Shown: positions 18,737-27,333 of the stretch, in pieces | How positions within the stretch are numbered: the first letter of the stretch is position 1 | Layout of the letters: each line of letters starts with the position of its first letter | From: an uncultured Caldilineales bacterium | GTDB taxonomy: Bacteria > Chloroflexota > Anaerolineae > JAAEKA01 | Length of the DNA stretch: 64,000 nucleotides | Direction: 5' to 3' | Assembly (NCBI GenBank): GCA_937907455.1 | Contig: CALESQ010000081.1 | Span: 14,201-78,200 of the forward strand | The notes under the pieces: generated by a model | What the model was told of the DNA's origin: nothing | The model's input: the letters and a program-made list of their open reading frames with translations, nothing else | Database searches by the model: none | Program-made: the position numbers and the translations under genes

Positions 18737-18747
18737 CAGCGCCGAAC

Positions 18748-18769
18748 GGCCATGCGTTCTTGCATGGCC
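18748..18769 (+). terminator. hairpin after the glycosyltransferase gene
   Basis: Perfect 8-bp stem GGCCATGC/GCATGGCC with a 6-nt loop, 12 nt after the stop codon. No U-tract directly behind; a second hairpin follows at 18781. Confidence 0.45.
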
Positions 18770-18780
18770 TGATAACGAAG

Positions 18781-18799
18781 ACCTGCTGAAAGCAGGTTT
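18781..18799 (+). terminator. second hairpin, ACCTGCT/AGCAGGT
   Basis: 7-bp stem with a 3-nt loop followed by TTTA. Together with the previous hairpin it probably ends the antiporter-PII-glycosyltransferase transcript. Confidence 0.4.
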
Positions 18800-18846
18800 A
18801 ATGCTTTGTAAAGCAGGTTTTTGCTTATGGCAGTTGCTGCACTGGC

Positions 18847-18964
18847 TGTCATTCCGAGGCCCGTCAGGGCCGAGGAATCGCCTCACGAACGCACGGGGGA
18901 CTCCTTGCTGCGTTCAGCGTGACAGCATGGGTGTTGCAATAACTTTGTTTACGATGTATTTAAT
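18847..18964 (+). repeat. dispersed MITE/REP-like element, copy 1
   Basis: Begins TGTCATTCCGAGGCC, has the GTGACA end of an imperfect palindrome near 18922, and ends CTTTGTTTACGATGTATTTAAT. The same element occurs at 45950-46088 (+) and 62991-63178 (-). This copy lacks about 30 bp present in the others. It may have brought the promoter region of the downstream M32 gene: TAGAAT at 18986-18991 lies just beyond it. Confidence 0.75.
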
Positions 18965-19005
18965 CTTTATGTCTGCAAACCCGGATAGAATTCCTTAAAT
19001 CTGCC

Positions 19006-20517
19006 ATGTCTACACCCTTCACTCAACTCAAAGATCATCTGGCTGAGGTGCATGATCTGCATGCCACGGCCGCGGTGTTGTATTGGGATCAAGCCACCTA
19101 TATGCCGGCAGGCGGCGCGGCGGGACGCGGCCGTCAACTGGCTACCCTGAGCAAATTGGCGCAGGAGAAGTTCACCACGGCCGAGGTGGGGCGTTTGCTG
19201 GAGGCGCTGGAGCCGTATGAGCAAAGCCTGCCCTATGATCACGCCGACGCTGCGCTGATTCGTGTGGCGCGACGCGACTACGAGCGCGCCCGCAAGCTGC
19301 CCGCGGCATTGGTGGCCGAGATCACCGAACACACCACGCACAGCTATCAGGCCTGGACCACGGCGCGTCCGGCCAATAATTTTGCTGTGCTGGAGCCACT
19401 GCTGCAGAAAACACTCGATCTGACACGGCGCGCCGCGCAATGTTATGGTGTGCCAACGGGCGGGCACATCGCTGATCCGCTGATTGCTGAAAACGACTAT
19501 GGCATGAGTGTGGCTATACTGCGCCCGCTGTTTGCCGAGCTGCGCGGACGCTTGACGCCTCTGGTACAGCGCATTCAGCAGCAGCCTGAACCGGATGCTG
19601 CCTTTTTGCATCGTAGTTATCCCACACAGCGGCAGCGGGAATTTGGCGAAGAGGTGATTCGCCGCTTTGGCTACGATTTTGAACGGGGACGGCAGGACAA
19701 GACGCATCACCCGTTTATGATCAGCTTTTCGCTGGGCGACGTGCGCATTACTACCCGTTTTCAGGAGTACGATCTGGGCGACGGGCTGTTTTCTACCATG
19801 CACGAGGCCGGTCATGCTTTGTATGAACAAGGTATTAACCCGGCGTATGAAGGCACATTGCTGGCGGGCGGTATCTCGGCCGGAGTGCATGAAAGCCAAT
19901 CACGCCTGTGGGAAAACCTGGTGGGACGCAGCCGCGCTTTTTGGCAGCACTATTACCCCCGCTTGCAGGCCGAGTTCCCCGCGCAGTTGGGCGATGTCAC
20001 CGAGCAGGCCTTCTACCGCGCGATCAACTGCGTGAAACCCAGCCTGATCCGCGTGGATGCCGACGAAGTGACCTACAACTTGCATGTGATCATCCGCTTT
20101 GAGCTGGAGCTGGCGTTGTTGGAAGGCTCGCTGGCGGTGAAAGATGTCGCGGAAGCCTGGCGCGCCAGCTATCGCGATTATCTGGGCATTGCCCCGCCGG
20201 ATGATAAAGATGGCGTGATGCAGGACATGCACTGGTATGCCGGTATGTTCGGCGGTGTGTTCCAGGGCTACACCCTGGGCAACATTATGAGCGTGGCTTT
20301 TTGGCAGGCGGCGCGTGCCGATTTGCCCACGCTGGAGGATGACATCGCCGCTGCGCGCTTCGACGGCCTGCGCGGCTGGCTGCAACAGCACATCCATCAT
20401 CACGGGCGCTCGCTTACCGCGGCCGAGCTGGTGGAACGTGTTACCGGGGCGCCGCTCAGCATCGAACCGTACATGGCTTATTTGCACCATAAATTTGGTG
20501 AGCTGTACGCGCTGTGA
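19006..20517 (+). CDS. M32 family metallocarboxypeptidase (Taq type)
   Basis: 503 residues. Zinc motif HEAGHALYEQG (about 266-276) with the downstream Glu in HESQSRLWENLVGRS (about 295) and the family motif IRVDADEVTYNLHVIIRF. It removes C-terminal residues except Pro from peptides in the cytoplasm; no signal peptide. The length matches the family (about 500). PAP2 gene follows after 19 bp. Confidence 0.93.
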   Translation: MSTPFTQLKDHLAEVHDLHATAAVLYWDQATYMPAGGAAGRGRQLATLSKLAQEKFTTAEVGRLLEALEPYEQSLPYDHADAALIRVARRDYERARKLPAALVAEITEHTTHSYQAWTTARPANNFAVLEPLLQKTLDLTRRAAQCYGVPTGGHIADPLIAENDYGMSVAILRPLFAELRGRLTPLVQRIQQQPEPDAAFLHRSYPTQRQREFGEEVIRRFGYDFERGRQDKTHHPFMISFSLGDVRITTRFQEYDLGDGLFSTMHEAGHALYEQGINPAYEGTLLAGGISAGVHESQSRLWENLVGRSRAFWQHYYPRLQAEFPAQLGDVTEQAFYRAINCVKPSLIRVDADEVTYNLHVIIRFELELALLEGSLAVKDVAEAWRASYRDYLGIAPPDDKDGVMQDMHWYAGMFGGVFQGYTLGNIMSVAFWQAARADLPTLEDDIAAARFDGLRGWLQQHIHHHGRSLTAAELVERVTGAPLSIEPYMAYLHHKFGELYAL

Positions 20518-20536
20518 ACAGGAGCAAGCACACATC

Positions 20537-21463
20537 ATGCAAGATCTGCTCGGCTTGAATACCTGGGGCATTGATCTGATCCTGGCAGTGCAGGCATTCA
20601 GCAACAGCGCATTGGATGCGTTTTTCAAGGCGATCACTTTTCTGGGCAACCGCGAAGGCTATTTGCTGATCCTCACTGCGGTGTTCTGGAGTGTGGATCG
20701 TCGTTGGGGCATGCGTCTGCTGTTGCTGACCATGTTTTCAAGCTGGGGCAATGAAGCGCTGAAATCGCTGCTGGATTTGCCGCGGCCCGATCCAACGCTG
20801 GTGCGCCAACTGGTGAGTGAAGCCAGCTTTGGTTTTCCCAGCAACCATGCCCAGACCGGCGGCGTGGTGTTGTGGGGCTACCTGGCCAGCCGTGTGCGCC
20901 GCGGTTGGTTCACGGCGCTGGCGGTGCTGATGGCACTGCTCGTCGGTTTTTCGCGCGTGTATCTGGGTATTCACTTTCCGCAGGATGTGCTGGGCGGCTG
21001 GCTGCTGGGTGGACTGGCGCTGCTGCTTTGGCTGCGCTACGAAGATCGCCTGGCGGCCGCACTGCATCGCCTTGCGCCGACATCTTATGCTGTAGTGGTT
21101 GGGTTGTTGGCGGTGGCGCTGCTGCTGCTGCTGCCTGCGGATGCACAGGGGCGCTACCCCAATGAAACCGGCGGCACGCTGGCGGGCATCATCAGCGGCG
21201 CGCTGCTGGGCTGGCGATGGATGCAACAGCGCGCCCGCTTCAATGCTCACGGCCCGCTGCACCTGCGCCTGGCACGCTATGCGCTGGGTATGCTGCTGGT
21301 GGGAGGGTTGTATTTCGGCGGCGCCCTGCTGCCTGAGCTGCATCCCTGGGCGCTGGATGTGGCGTTGCGCGTGGTGCGCTACGGTTTGGTAGGATTGGCT
21401 GCGGCATGGCTTGCACCGGCGCTGTTTTTGCGCCTGCACCTGGCCGCGTTCGCGAAAAACTGA
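20537..21463 (+). CDS. PAP2-family membrane phosphatase
   Basis: 308 residues, about eight TM helices. All three PAP2 signature motifs fit: K-x6-RP in KSLLDLPRP, PSNH, and SR-x5-H-x3-D in SRVYLGIHFPQD. Such enzymes dephosphorylate undecaprenyl pyrophosphate, phosphatidate or related lipids at the outer face of the membrane. The C-terminal third is an extra hydrophobic block beyond the minimal PAP2 core. ATG 20537 is preceded by AGGAG at some distance. Confidence 0.88.
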   Translation: MQDLLGLNTWGIDLILAVQAFSNSALDAFFKAITFLGNREGYLLILTAVFWSVDRRWGMRLLLLTMFSSWGNEALKSLLDLPRPDPTLVRQLVSEASFGFPSNHAQTGGVVLWGYLASRVRRGWFTALAVLMALLVGFSRVYLGIHFPQDVLGGWLLGGLALLLWLRYEDRLAAALHRLAPTSYAVVVGLLAVALLLLLPADAQGRYPNETGGTLAGIISGALLGWRWMQQRARFNAHGPLHLRLARYALGMLLVGGLYFGGALLPELHPWALDVALRVVRYGLVGLAAAWLAPALFLRLHLAAFAKN

Positions 21464-21515
21464 TCAGTTTGCATAACAGCAAGCTGGCAGGATTGTTTAC
21501 AAAGAGAGAAATTTT

Positions 21516-23171
21516 ATGGCTGAAAGTTTGAAAATCATTCCCCTGGGCGGCCTGGGGGAAATTGGCAAGAACATGACCTTGTTTGAGTACGGCCGCGATA
21601 TTATTATTGTGGATGTTGGGGTGATGTTCCCCGCCAACGACATGCTGGGCGTTGATCTGGTGCTGCCCGATTGGGGCTATCTGCGTGACAAGGCCGAGCG
21701 TGTGGCGGGCATTATCATCACCCACGGCCACGAGGATCACATCGGCGCGTTGCCTTATCTGATCCGCGACCTTAACCTGTCGGCGCCCATCTTCGGCACG
21801 CGCATGGTGCAGGGCTTGGTGGAAGACAAGCTGAAGGAAGCCAAGCTCTATCGCCAGTGTCCGCAGATCACGGTGAACGAAGGCGATGTTTTTCCGGTCG
21901 GTCCGTTTGATCTGGAGTTTATTGCAGTGACCCATTCGATTCCTGACGGGGTGGCGGTTGCTATCCGCACGCCGGTGGGGATGGTGCTGCATACGGGCGA
22001 CTTTAAGTTTGATGCCACGCCGGTGCAGGGTGTTGGCCCTGATTTCGGCCGGCTGGCCGAGCTGGGCAAGGAAGGGGTGATGGTGCTGCTGGCCGACTCG
22101 ACCGGCGCCGAACGGCCCGGCTGGACGCCCACGGAAGCCATTGTAGCCACTGCTTTTGACAAGATCTTTCGCGAGGCGCAGGGGCGCATTATTGTGTCAA
22201 CGTTCGCTTCGCTGCTTAGCCGCATTCAGCTCATTTTGGATATGGCCCACCGCTACAAGCGCAAGGTGGCGCTGGCGGGCTATAGTATGCACCAGTATGT
22301 GAAAATCGCGCGCAAGCTGGGCTATCTCGAGGTGCCGCGTGGGGTGCTGGTTGATCTGGATAAGATCGGCGGCATTGCGCCGGATAAGCTGGTGGTGGTT
22401 AGCACCGGCGCACAGGGCCAGCCAGAGGCCGCGCTGGGGCGCATTGCCACGGGCCGCCACCGCGAGCTGGATATTATCCCCGGTGACACGGTGGTGCTCA
22501 GCTCTCATGCTATCCCCGGCAACGAGCAGGTGGTGTCGGCTATGATCAACCGGCTGATCCGCCGCGGGGCCGAGGTGATTTATCCGCCGCTGGCTGATGT
22601 ACACGTCAGCGGCCATGCCAGCCAGGAGGAGATGAAGCTGCTGATTTCGTTGGCGAAGCCGGAATACTTTATTCCGGTACACGGCGAGTTGCGCCATCTC
22701 CATGCTCATGCGCGGCTGGCGCGGGCTATGGGCATCCCTGAAGAGTACATTTTCACGGTGGAAAACGGCACGGTGGTTGAGTTTGATCAGGCTGGCGCGT
22801 TGCTGGGTGAACGCATTCCCGGCAGCTATGTGTTTGTGGCGGGCAGCAGTGTGGGCGATGTGGGCCCGGCGGTGCTGCGCGACCGAGAGGCGCTTTCTAA
22901 CAACGGCGTGGTGACGGTGGCTTTCAAGTGGGACTTTGCTTTGCGCTCGCTGATTGGCGTGCCGGAGATCACCTCACGCGGGTTTGTGTACGAACGGGAA
23001 TCGGGCGAGCTGCTCACTGTGGCGCTGGAGCGCATGGCGCAGGTGTTGCGCGATACCAACCGCGTAGGCAAACGCGGGCTGGAGGAAACTGCACGCGATG
23101 CGCTGGGCCGCTACTTCTACGAGCGGGTAGGCCGCCGTCCGGTGATCATTATCACTATTCTTGAGGCGTAG
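21516..23171 (+). CDS. rnj: ribonuclease J
   Basis: 551 residues. Starts with LKIIPLGGLGEIGKNM, then the metallo-beta-lactamase motif THGHEDHIGAL (about 68-78), HTGDFKFD and VHVSGHASQEEM, ending in the RNase J C-terminal region. RNase J is a 5'-3' exo- and endoribonuclease for mRNA decay and rRNA maturation. Usual length (about 550). AAAGAGAG precedes the ATG. Confidence 0.95.
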   Translation: MAESLKIIPLGGLGEIGKNMTLFEYGRDIIIVDVGVMFPANDMLGVDLVLPDWGYLRDKAERVAGIIITHGHEDHIGALPYLIRDLNLSAPIFGTRMVQGLVEDKLKEAKLYRQCPQITVNEGDVFPVGPFDLEFIAVTHSIPDGVAVAIRTPVGMVLHTGDFKFDATPVQGVGPDFGRLAELGKEGVMVLLADSTGAERPGWTPTEAIVATAFDKIFREAQGRIIVSTFASLLSRIQLILDMAHRYKRKVALAGYSMHQYVKIARKLGYLEVPRGVLVDLDKIGGIAPDKLVVVSTGAQGQPEAALGRIATGRHRELDIIPGDTVVLSSHAIPGNEQVVSAMINRLIRRGAEVIYPPLADVHVSGHASQEEMKLLISLAKPEYFIPVHGELRHLHAHARLARAMGIPEEYIFTVENGTVVEFDQAGALLGERIPGSYVFVAGSSVGDVGPAVLRDREALSNNGVVTVAFKWDFALRSLIGVPEITSRGFVYERESGELLTVALERMAQVLRDTNRVGKRGLEETARDALGRYFYERVGRRPVIIITILEA

Positions 23172-23207
23172 GCTGTTTTTGGGGGAGCAGGAAAGTGAAA
23201 TAGTGAG

Positions 23208-23596
23208 ATGGTAACCTATTACGACCGACCTGATCATGTGATTTGTTTAGAAACCAATGTGCCAGAGGATACGTGAAGAAATCGGCGACCACGGCATCAT
23301 CTTCCGTTGGGGCTGGCTGCCTGTGCCGGAAGCGTGGCTATAAGTTGTTATCCTCTTCACCAGGAGCACAGCCGGTTGACTTTGTTGCAGATCAAGCGCG
23401 GCCCGGCCTGAGCCAGTCTGAAGCACCCAGCCAGTTAGCGCGGCAACTGGCGCCTGTCACCCGCGAGATGCTGGCTTTGTTTGAACCGGCGTGCTGGCCC
23501 GCGACTTGGGCCGATATGCAGGCCGTGCTGCACGCCCGCAGCGCCGAACGTTCGCCCCAGTTCATGCAGTGGTGGCAGGTCAAAAAGAAAGCCTGA
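23208..23596 (+). pseudogene. three fused fragments of immunity-type genes
   Basis: Three scraps in different frames. (a) 23208-23274 reads MVTYYDRPDHVICLETNVP, the 5' end of a homologue of the gene at 29355 (MLIYYHRVDHVICLEADVL). (b) 23275-23343 reads GDHGIIFRWGWLPVPEAWL-stop, a tail also seen at 24542, 32401, 34465 and 38013. (c) about 23370-23596 reads VDFVADQARPGLSQSEA to WWQVKKKA, the C-terminal half of a homologue of the gene at 37460. It marks the left edge of the effector array and looks like a scrap heap left by repeated recombination. Confidence 0.65.
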
Positions 23597-23641
23597 TGCC
23601 ACAGCGCTTACGACCTGCCCGCTTTTCCGTTGGAGTAACTT

Positions 23642-24286
23642 ATGATTCTTAGCAATGCGCAATTGGCTGTTATTCTGGAACTGGCTCTGGGCGACGAGAT
23701 GCCGCTGGACGCGGCCGCCCGGCGCGATCTCGGCGTCACCGTCGCGGGCCTGGCCGACGCGCGCGCTGGATTGATCGAAACAGGCTACTTGCTGTTCAAC
23801 GGGCCTGAAGGCTATGCAGTTGCCGCCGACGTAGCCGATATGCTGGCTACGGCCTTTGCGCCCGAGCAGCTCTTTGTCTTGCAGGTACAGGATCGCGATC
23901 AGACCAAACAACAAATCAGCTACAGCCGGTTCGGCGCGGCCTGGACGCGCTACACACTGGCCGCGCCGAACCGGCATGAATTTACCGCGCTTGCTTCTGC
24001 TGATGCCGTGGTGGACAGCCTGCTGGCCGATACACACATTGCCGCACACAGAGCCAGCACCGCGCCGCCTGAGGTCGCTCCTCTCGTTGAGGTGTTGCGC
24101 CATGCGGTCAGGCTGGGCCTGCTGGCAACCGGCCCGCTGCCGGGCCGAGATACGCCACCGGCTGCGCTCAGTTGGGTGGCTGCCACAGATGGCGTGTGGT
24201 GGATCAACCCTGCCGGGCCGCCGGAAACCGCGCAACGCTGCACAGCCGCCGAGTTGCGGAATAAGCTGGTGCGGATGGTGAGGTAG
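23642..24286 (+). CDS. divergent EspG-like protein (putative WXG chaperone)
   Basis: 214 residues starting MILSNAQLAVILELALGDEM, similar in pattern to the N-termini of the paralogues at 26437, 40026, 43601, 45141 and 47751 (LSxDELLALLxLLG). It then alternates strands and helices and has YTLAAPNRHEFTAL in place of the usual 'HxF' strand. It is shorter than its relatives (254-271). GGAG precedes the ATG. The relation to ESX chaperone EspG is by pattern only. A WXG gene follows about 580 bp downstream. Confidence 0.5.
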   Translation: MILSNAQLAVILELALGDEMPLDAAARRDLGVTVAGLADARAGLIETGYLLFNGPEGYAVAADVADMLATAFAPEQLFVLQVQDRDQTKQQISYSRFGAAWTRYTLAAPNRHEFTALASADAVVDSLLADTHIAAHRASTAPPEVAPLVEVLRHAVRLGLLATGPLPGRDTPPAALSWVAATDGVWWINPAGPPETAQRCTAAELRNKLVRMVR

Positions 24287-24360
24287 TGAGATAGTGAGGT
24301 AGTGAGATAGTGCGGTAGTGAGGTAGTGAGATGGTGAGGTAGTATGATAGTACGATAGCG
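24283..24360 (+). repeat. 8-bp tandem repeat tract, AGGTAGTG-like
   Basis: About ten imperfect copies of AGGTAGTG/AGATAGTG, ending just before GGCTATAATGCG (TATAAT 24365-24370). The unit matches the sequence right after the -10 box of the WXG promoter (TAAGATAGTG), so it probably arose by slippage there. Confidence 0.75.
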
Positions 24361-24480
24361 CGGCTATAATGCGTACCTTCGCTTCGGCGTGAATCGTCTG
24401 GCGATGCTCAGCGTGCGCCAGCGCAACCGCGTTTATCTCGAAGAGGCCCTGTGTGGAATCTTCATCGGCTATCCAGGCGA

Positions 24481-24542
24481 ATGCTCTGATCCACTTGATC
24501 TTTCGCTGGGGCAAGCTTTCCGTGCCGGAAGGCTGGTTGTGA
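24481..24542 (+). pseudogene. immunity-gene tail fragment
   Basis: Frame ends LIFRWGKLSVPEGWL-stop at 24542, 8 bp before the 11-bp repeat box. Same tail as at 32401, 34465 and 38013; the body of the gene is gone. Confidence 0.5.
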
Positions 24543-24550
24543 CGGCAAAC

Positions 24551-24615
24551 TTCACGAAAAATTCAGAAATTCTTCAGGAAAAATTCAAGACTTGTGAGGG
24601 AGCGTGTGGTAAGAT
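24551..24615 (+). promoter_or_regulatory. WXG regulon promoter 1: four 11-bp direct repeats and extended -10
   Basis: TTCACGAAAAA, TTCAGAAATTC, TTCAGGAAAAA, TTCAAGACTTG back to back (24551-24594), then TGG-TAAGAT (-10 at 24610-24615). The distance from first repeat to -10 is 59 bp, as in seven other copies. The fourth repeat covers the place of a -35 box, as expected for an activator-dependent promoter. Precedes the WXG gene at 24868. Confidence 0.8.
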
Positions 24616-24710
24616 AGTGTGGTAGTGTGGTAGTGAGGTAGTGAGGTAGTGAGGTAGTGAGGTAGTGAGATAGTGAGATAGTGTGGTAGTGCGATAGTGA
24701 GATGGTGCGG
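24616..24710 (+). repeat. 8-bp tandem repeat tract in the WXG leader
   Basis: About twelve imperfect AGGTAGTG units directly downstream of the -10 box of promoter 1, followed by a second GGCTATAATGCG (TATAAT 24712-24717) and a pyrimidine-rich run of CTTGTCTA units (24741-24790). Confidence 0.75.
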
Positions 24711-24867
24711 CTATAATGCGTACCTTCGCTTCGGTGTCACCTTGTCTACTTATCTACTTGTCTACTTATCTACTTGTCTACTTGTAACCTTGTATACGTG
24801 CCTTATAATAGATTCTGGTGGACGTGATATCCGCCATTTTAAGACCCCTCGACAGGAGGATTAGCCC

Positions 24868-26403
24868 ATGGCCGACATTGTACAAGCTAACCACGACGCT
24901 TTGAAGACTATGGCAACCAAGTTCGCTGCCCAGTCACAGGCGATCAGCCAGATGCAGCAAGCCGTTGCGCGCAGCTATCAGCCTTTGCGCAATGGCGCAT
25001 GGATGGGACGCGGTTCGGAAGCCTTTTTTCGCGAGATGGACAGCGACATCCTCCCCGCAGTAAAACGGTTGATCGAGGCGCTGGCTCAGGCTGATCAGGT
25101 TACACGTCAGATCAGCGATTTGCTGCGCCAGGCGGATGAAGAAGCGTCCTCGCCATTTAAACAACGCGACGGCTCCGGCGGCGGTGATGGCGGCTCCGGT
25201 GGTGGGGGTGATGCCTCTGGTGGTGGCAGCGATGCTTCCGGTGGTGGGGGTGATGCCTCTGGTGGTGGCAGCGATGCTTCCGGCGGTGGCAGTGATGCTT
25301 CCGGCGGTGGCGGTGGTGGTCGTAACACCTTGCCTCCTCAGAGCGGCGGCGGCTCCGGTGACTTTGCGCCCGCCAACGACCCCAGTATTCAATCTATGTT
25401 GCAAGACCTGGTGCAGCGCTTCGACGATTTGCTGGGTGGTGATGCAGGCGGCACGGGCAGTGGGTTTTCCGGTGGCAGCAGCTTTACCCCCGAACCCGGC
25501 AGCTTCGGTGATCCAACCACCTGGCAAGGCGGCGATCCCTTCTCATCCGGTGGTTTTGGCAGCGGCTACGATGACAACGGCTTGCCCTATAACCTGCAAG
25601 GTGGATTGCAGCCCAGTTGGTCTGATCCTGCAAGCGGCTCTGGCAGTGCGTTTGACCCCACCACGCGCCCGTTCCAGCATGTTGACGATGCGGGCAACCT
25701 CACCGGCACGGGTGGCGGTGGCGGCGGCACATCCGGTGGCGGTATGTCTGGTGGTGGCAGTGACTCTGGCAGTGGCTCTACCCCAGATTATTTCACGCGA
25801 CCGTTTGATTATGCCAGTGATGGCAGCACAGATTACGGCATGAGCGGTTCGTTGGGCCAGGGAAAACCCTTTGATTACACCGGTGAGTTTGGTTTCAACA
25901 CAGCCGGTGATTTGGCCGACAGCAGCACTGCTGCATCAGGTGGCAGCGACAGCGGCATGGGTGGCGGTTCAGGCGGCGGCATGGGCGGTGGTGAACCTGC
26001 CACCACTGCGCCCGCTGATGCAAGCAAAGGCGAAACGCCGGCAACCAGTCCAACCTCGGGTGGCGGTGGATCGGGCGGCGCTCAGACAGCGCCCGCTACT
26101 TCGGTGCAAAGCCCGCTGGGGCGAGGCATCGGCGGCATGGCCAGCGGCTTTGCTGCAGCGTCGGGATCGGATGGTGCGGCAGCCGCAGCAGCCCAACAAG
26201 CGCAGATACGCTTCAGCGGCGGTGGTAGCGGCGGCCAGGAAACTGCTGCTGGTCAGACGGTGCGCGTGGTACAAGGCGGCACCGGCGGTGGCGTTAGCAC
26301 CGAGGCGCAAGGCAACTCCGCAGCGCCGTTGGGTTTGGCCGCGCTTAGCCCCTTCGCTGCCCTGCTAGGCAAGGTCATTAAAGATAAGACCGACAAGAAG
26401 TAA
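24868..26403 (+). CDS. WXG100-like protein with Gly/Ser-rich low-complexity tail
   Basis: 511 residues. Residues 1-98 form the WXG100 helical hairpin shared by all effectors here (turn GAWMGRGSEAFF, end RQADEEASSPFK). Residues about 103-152 are tandem SGGGGDAS/SGGGSDAS repeats encoded by near-identical DNA, and most of the rest is Gly/Ser/Thr-rich with no toxin motif; a hydrophobic patch (LGLAALSPFAALLGKVI) ends the protein. Strong AGGAGGA before ATG. It resembles structural or PPE-like ESX substrates more than a toxin. An EspG-like gene follows 33 bp downstream. Confidence 0.82.
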   Translation: MADIVQANHDALKTMATKFAAQSQAISQMQQAVARSYQPLRNGAWMGRGSEAFFREMDSDILPAVKRLIEALAQADQVTRQISDLLRQADEEASSPFKQRDGSGGGDGGSGGGGDASGGGSDASGGGGDASGGGSDASGGGSDASGGGGGGRNTLPPQSGGGSGDFAPANDPSIQSMLQDLVQRFDDLLGGDAGGTGSGFSGGSSFTPEPGSFGDPTTWQGGDPFSSGGFGSGYDDNGLPYNLQGGLQPSWSDPASGSGSAFDPTTRPFQHVDDAGNLTGTGGGGGGTSGGGMSGGGSDSGSGSTPDYFTRPFDYASDGSTDYGMSGSLGQGKPFDYTGEFGFNTAGDLADSSTAASGGSDSGMGGGSGGGMGGGEPATTAPADASKGETPATSPTSGGGGSGGAQTAPATSVQSPLGRGIGGMASGFAAASGSDGAAAAAAQQAQIRFSGGGSGGQETAAGQTVRVVQGGTGGGVSTEAQGNSAAPLGLAALSPFAALLGKVIKDKTDKK

Positions 26404-26436
26404 GGTGTGTGCAGTTGCTGGCAAGGAGATGCAAAG

Positions 26437-27252
26437 TTGACAAGCGATAAAAAACCGAATGCCATGAACGTGACCCTGTCGCGTGATGAGTTGGCGTTGG
26501 TGCTCAGCCTGCTACAGGTTGACACGCTGCCCGGCTTAGAGGCGAATCCTCTGGGTGAGCTTAACGCTTCACAAGCGGAGATGAGCGCTGTGGTGGCGGC
26601 GCGCGGCTTGCGTGCCCGCGCCCTGGCCCGCGTGGAACCGACAAGCGGGCAGCTCTTGTTGCATGTGGGTGTGCTGGGGGCGGTCAGCGCTTGCACGGGT
26701 GCAGAGGCGGCGCTGTTTGCCTGGCATTGGCATGGCGATGAGCCATCTCCGCAGCGTTGGTACGGCTATCGCCGCGGCCAGAACTACGTGGTTCATCAGC
26801 CGTTGGAGGATGTGCTGCATCGGTTTACGGTGTTATCAGCGGGCACGCAGTTGGTGGAAGAAGCGCTGACCGTTTGCAATATCGAATCTGCTGGGCAACG
26901 CGCCCTGGTGGGTGAGCTTTATCTCAAGGGCAGTGACTTTGCCCGTGTACGCCAGTTGATCGCTACCGGTGCCACCGAGGAGGCCCAGTCGGTGCTGGCT
27001 GCTTCGGCGGCATCGCCGGCAGTGGTGGCGGCACTGTTGGCTACCCTGGTTGCCGGCCCGCAGATTTCTATCGTGCAGCTTTTTACGCGCACCACTACCG
27101 CTACGCCGCTACAACAGGATTTTACGCTGTTGCAGAATCAATATGCACTGTGGCTGATGACGCCCGTGGCCGGTGACGTTGAGCGCGTGCATATTCAAAG
27201 CATCACCCGCGCCGATCTCTACGACCTGTTGGTGCGCGAGATGGTGAAGTAG
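26437..27252 (+). CDS. EspG-like putative secretion chaperone
   Basis: 271 residues from TTG 26437, chosen because AAGGAG lies 8 nt upstream and the length then matches its paralogues. N-terminal MNVTLSRDELALVLSLLQVD, followed by alternating strands and helices (WYGYRRGQNYVVHQPLEDVL, HRFTVL). Paralogues at 40026, 43601, 45141 and 47751 share this layout, each just downstream of a WXG gene. In mycobacteria EspG binds ESX substrates and keeps them export-competent. That role is inferred here from size, fold pattern and constant position; no database comparison was possible. Confidence 0.6.
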   Translation: MTSDKKPNAMNVTLSRDELALVLSLLQVDTLPGLEANPLGELNASQAEMSAVVAARGLRARALARVEPTSGQLLLHVGVLGAVSACTGAEAALFAWHWHGDEPSPQRWYGYRRGQNYVVHQPLEDVLHRFTVLSAGTQLVEEALTVCNIESAGQRALVGELYLKGSDFARVRQLIATGATEEAQSVLAASAASPAVVAALLATLVAGPQISIVQLFTRTTTATPLQQDFTLLQNQYALWLMTPVAGDVERVHIQSITRADLYDLLVREMVK

Positions 27253-27333
27253 TGAGACAGTGCGGAAGTGAGTGTTCTTGTTTCCACCTTCTTCTTGTCA
27301 CCTTGTCACCTTGTCACCCTGCTTATTTATTCC

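Noticed and set aside
24551..24594. Repeat boxes as a phage attachment site or replication iterons
   Set aside because: Fixed distance to a -10 box and a WXG start at eight places favours an operator; no integrase or replication gene is near.
24389..24625. 78-residue gene ending in the repeat box
   Set aside because: It reads through the 11-bp repeats and the -10 box; the more telling frame here is the FRWGKLSVPEGWL tail fragment.
25107..26368. Long alternative and antisense frames across the Gly/Ser-rich gene
   Set aside because: They are Pro/Ala/Val-rich shadows of the GGN codon repeats; the WXG frame has the strong RBS and conserved start.
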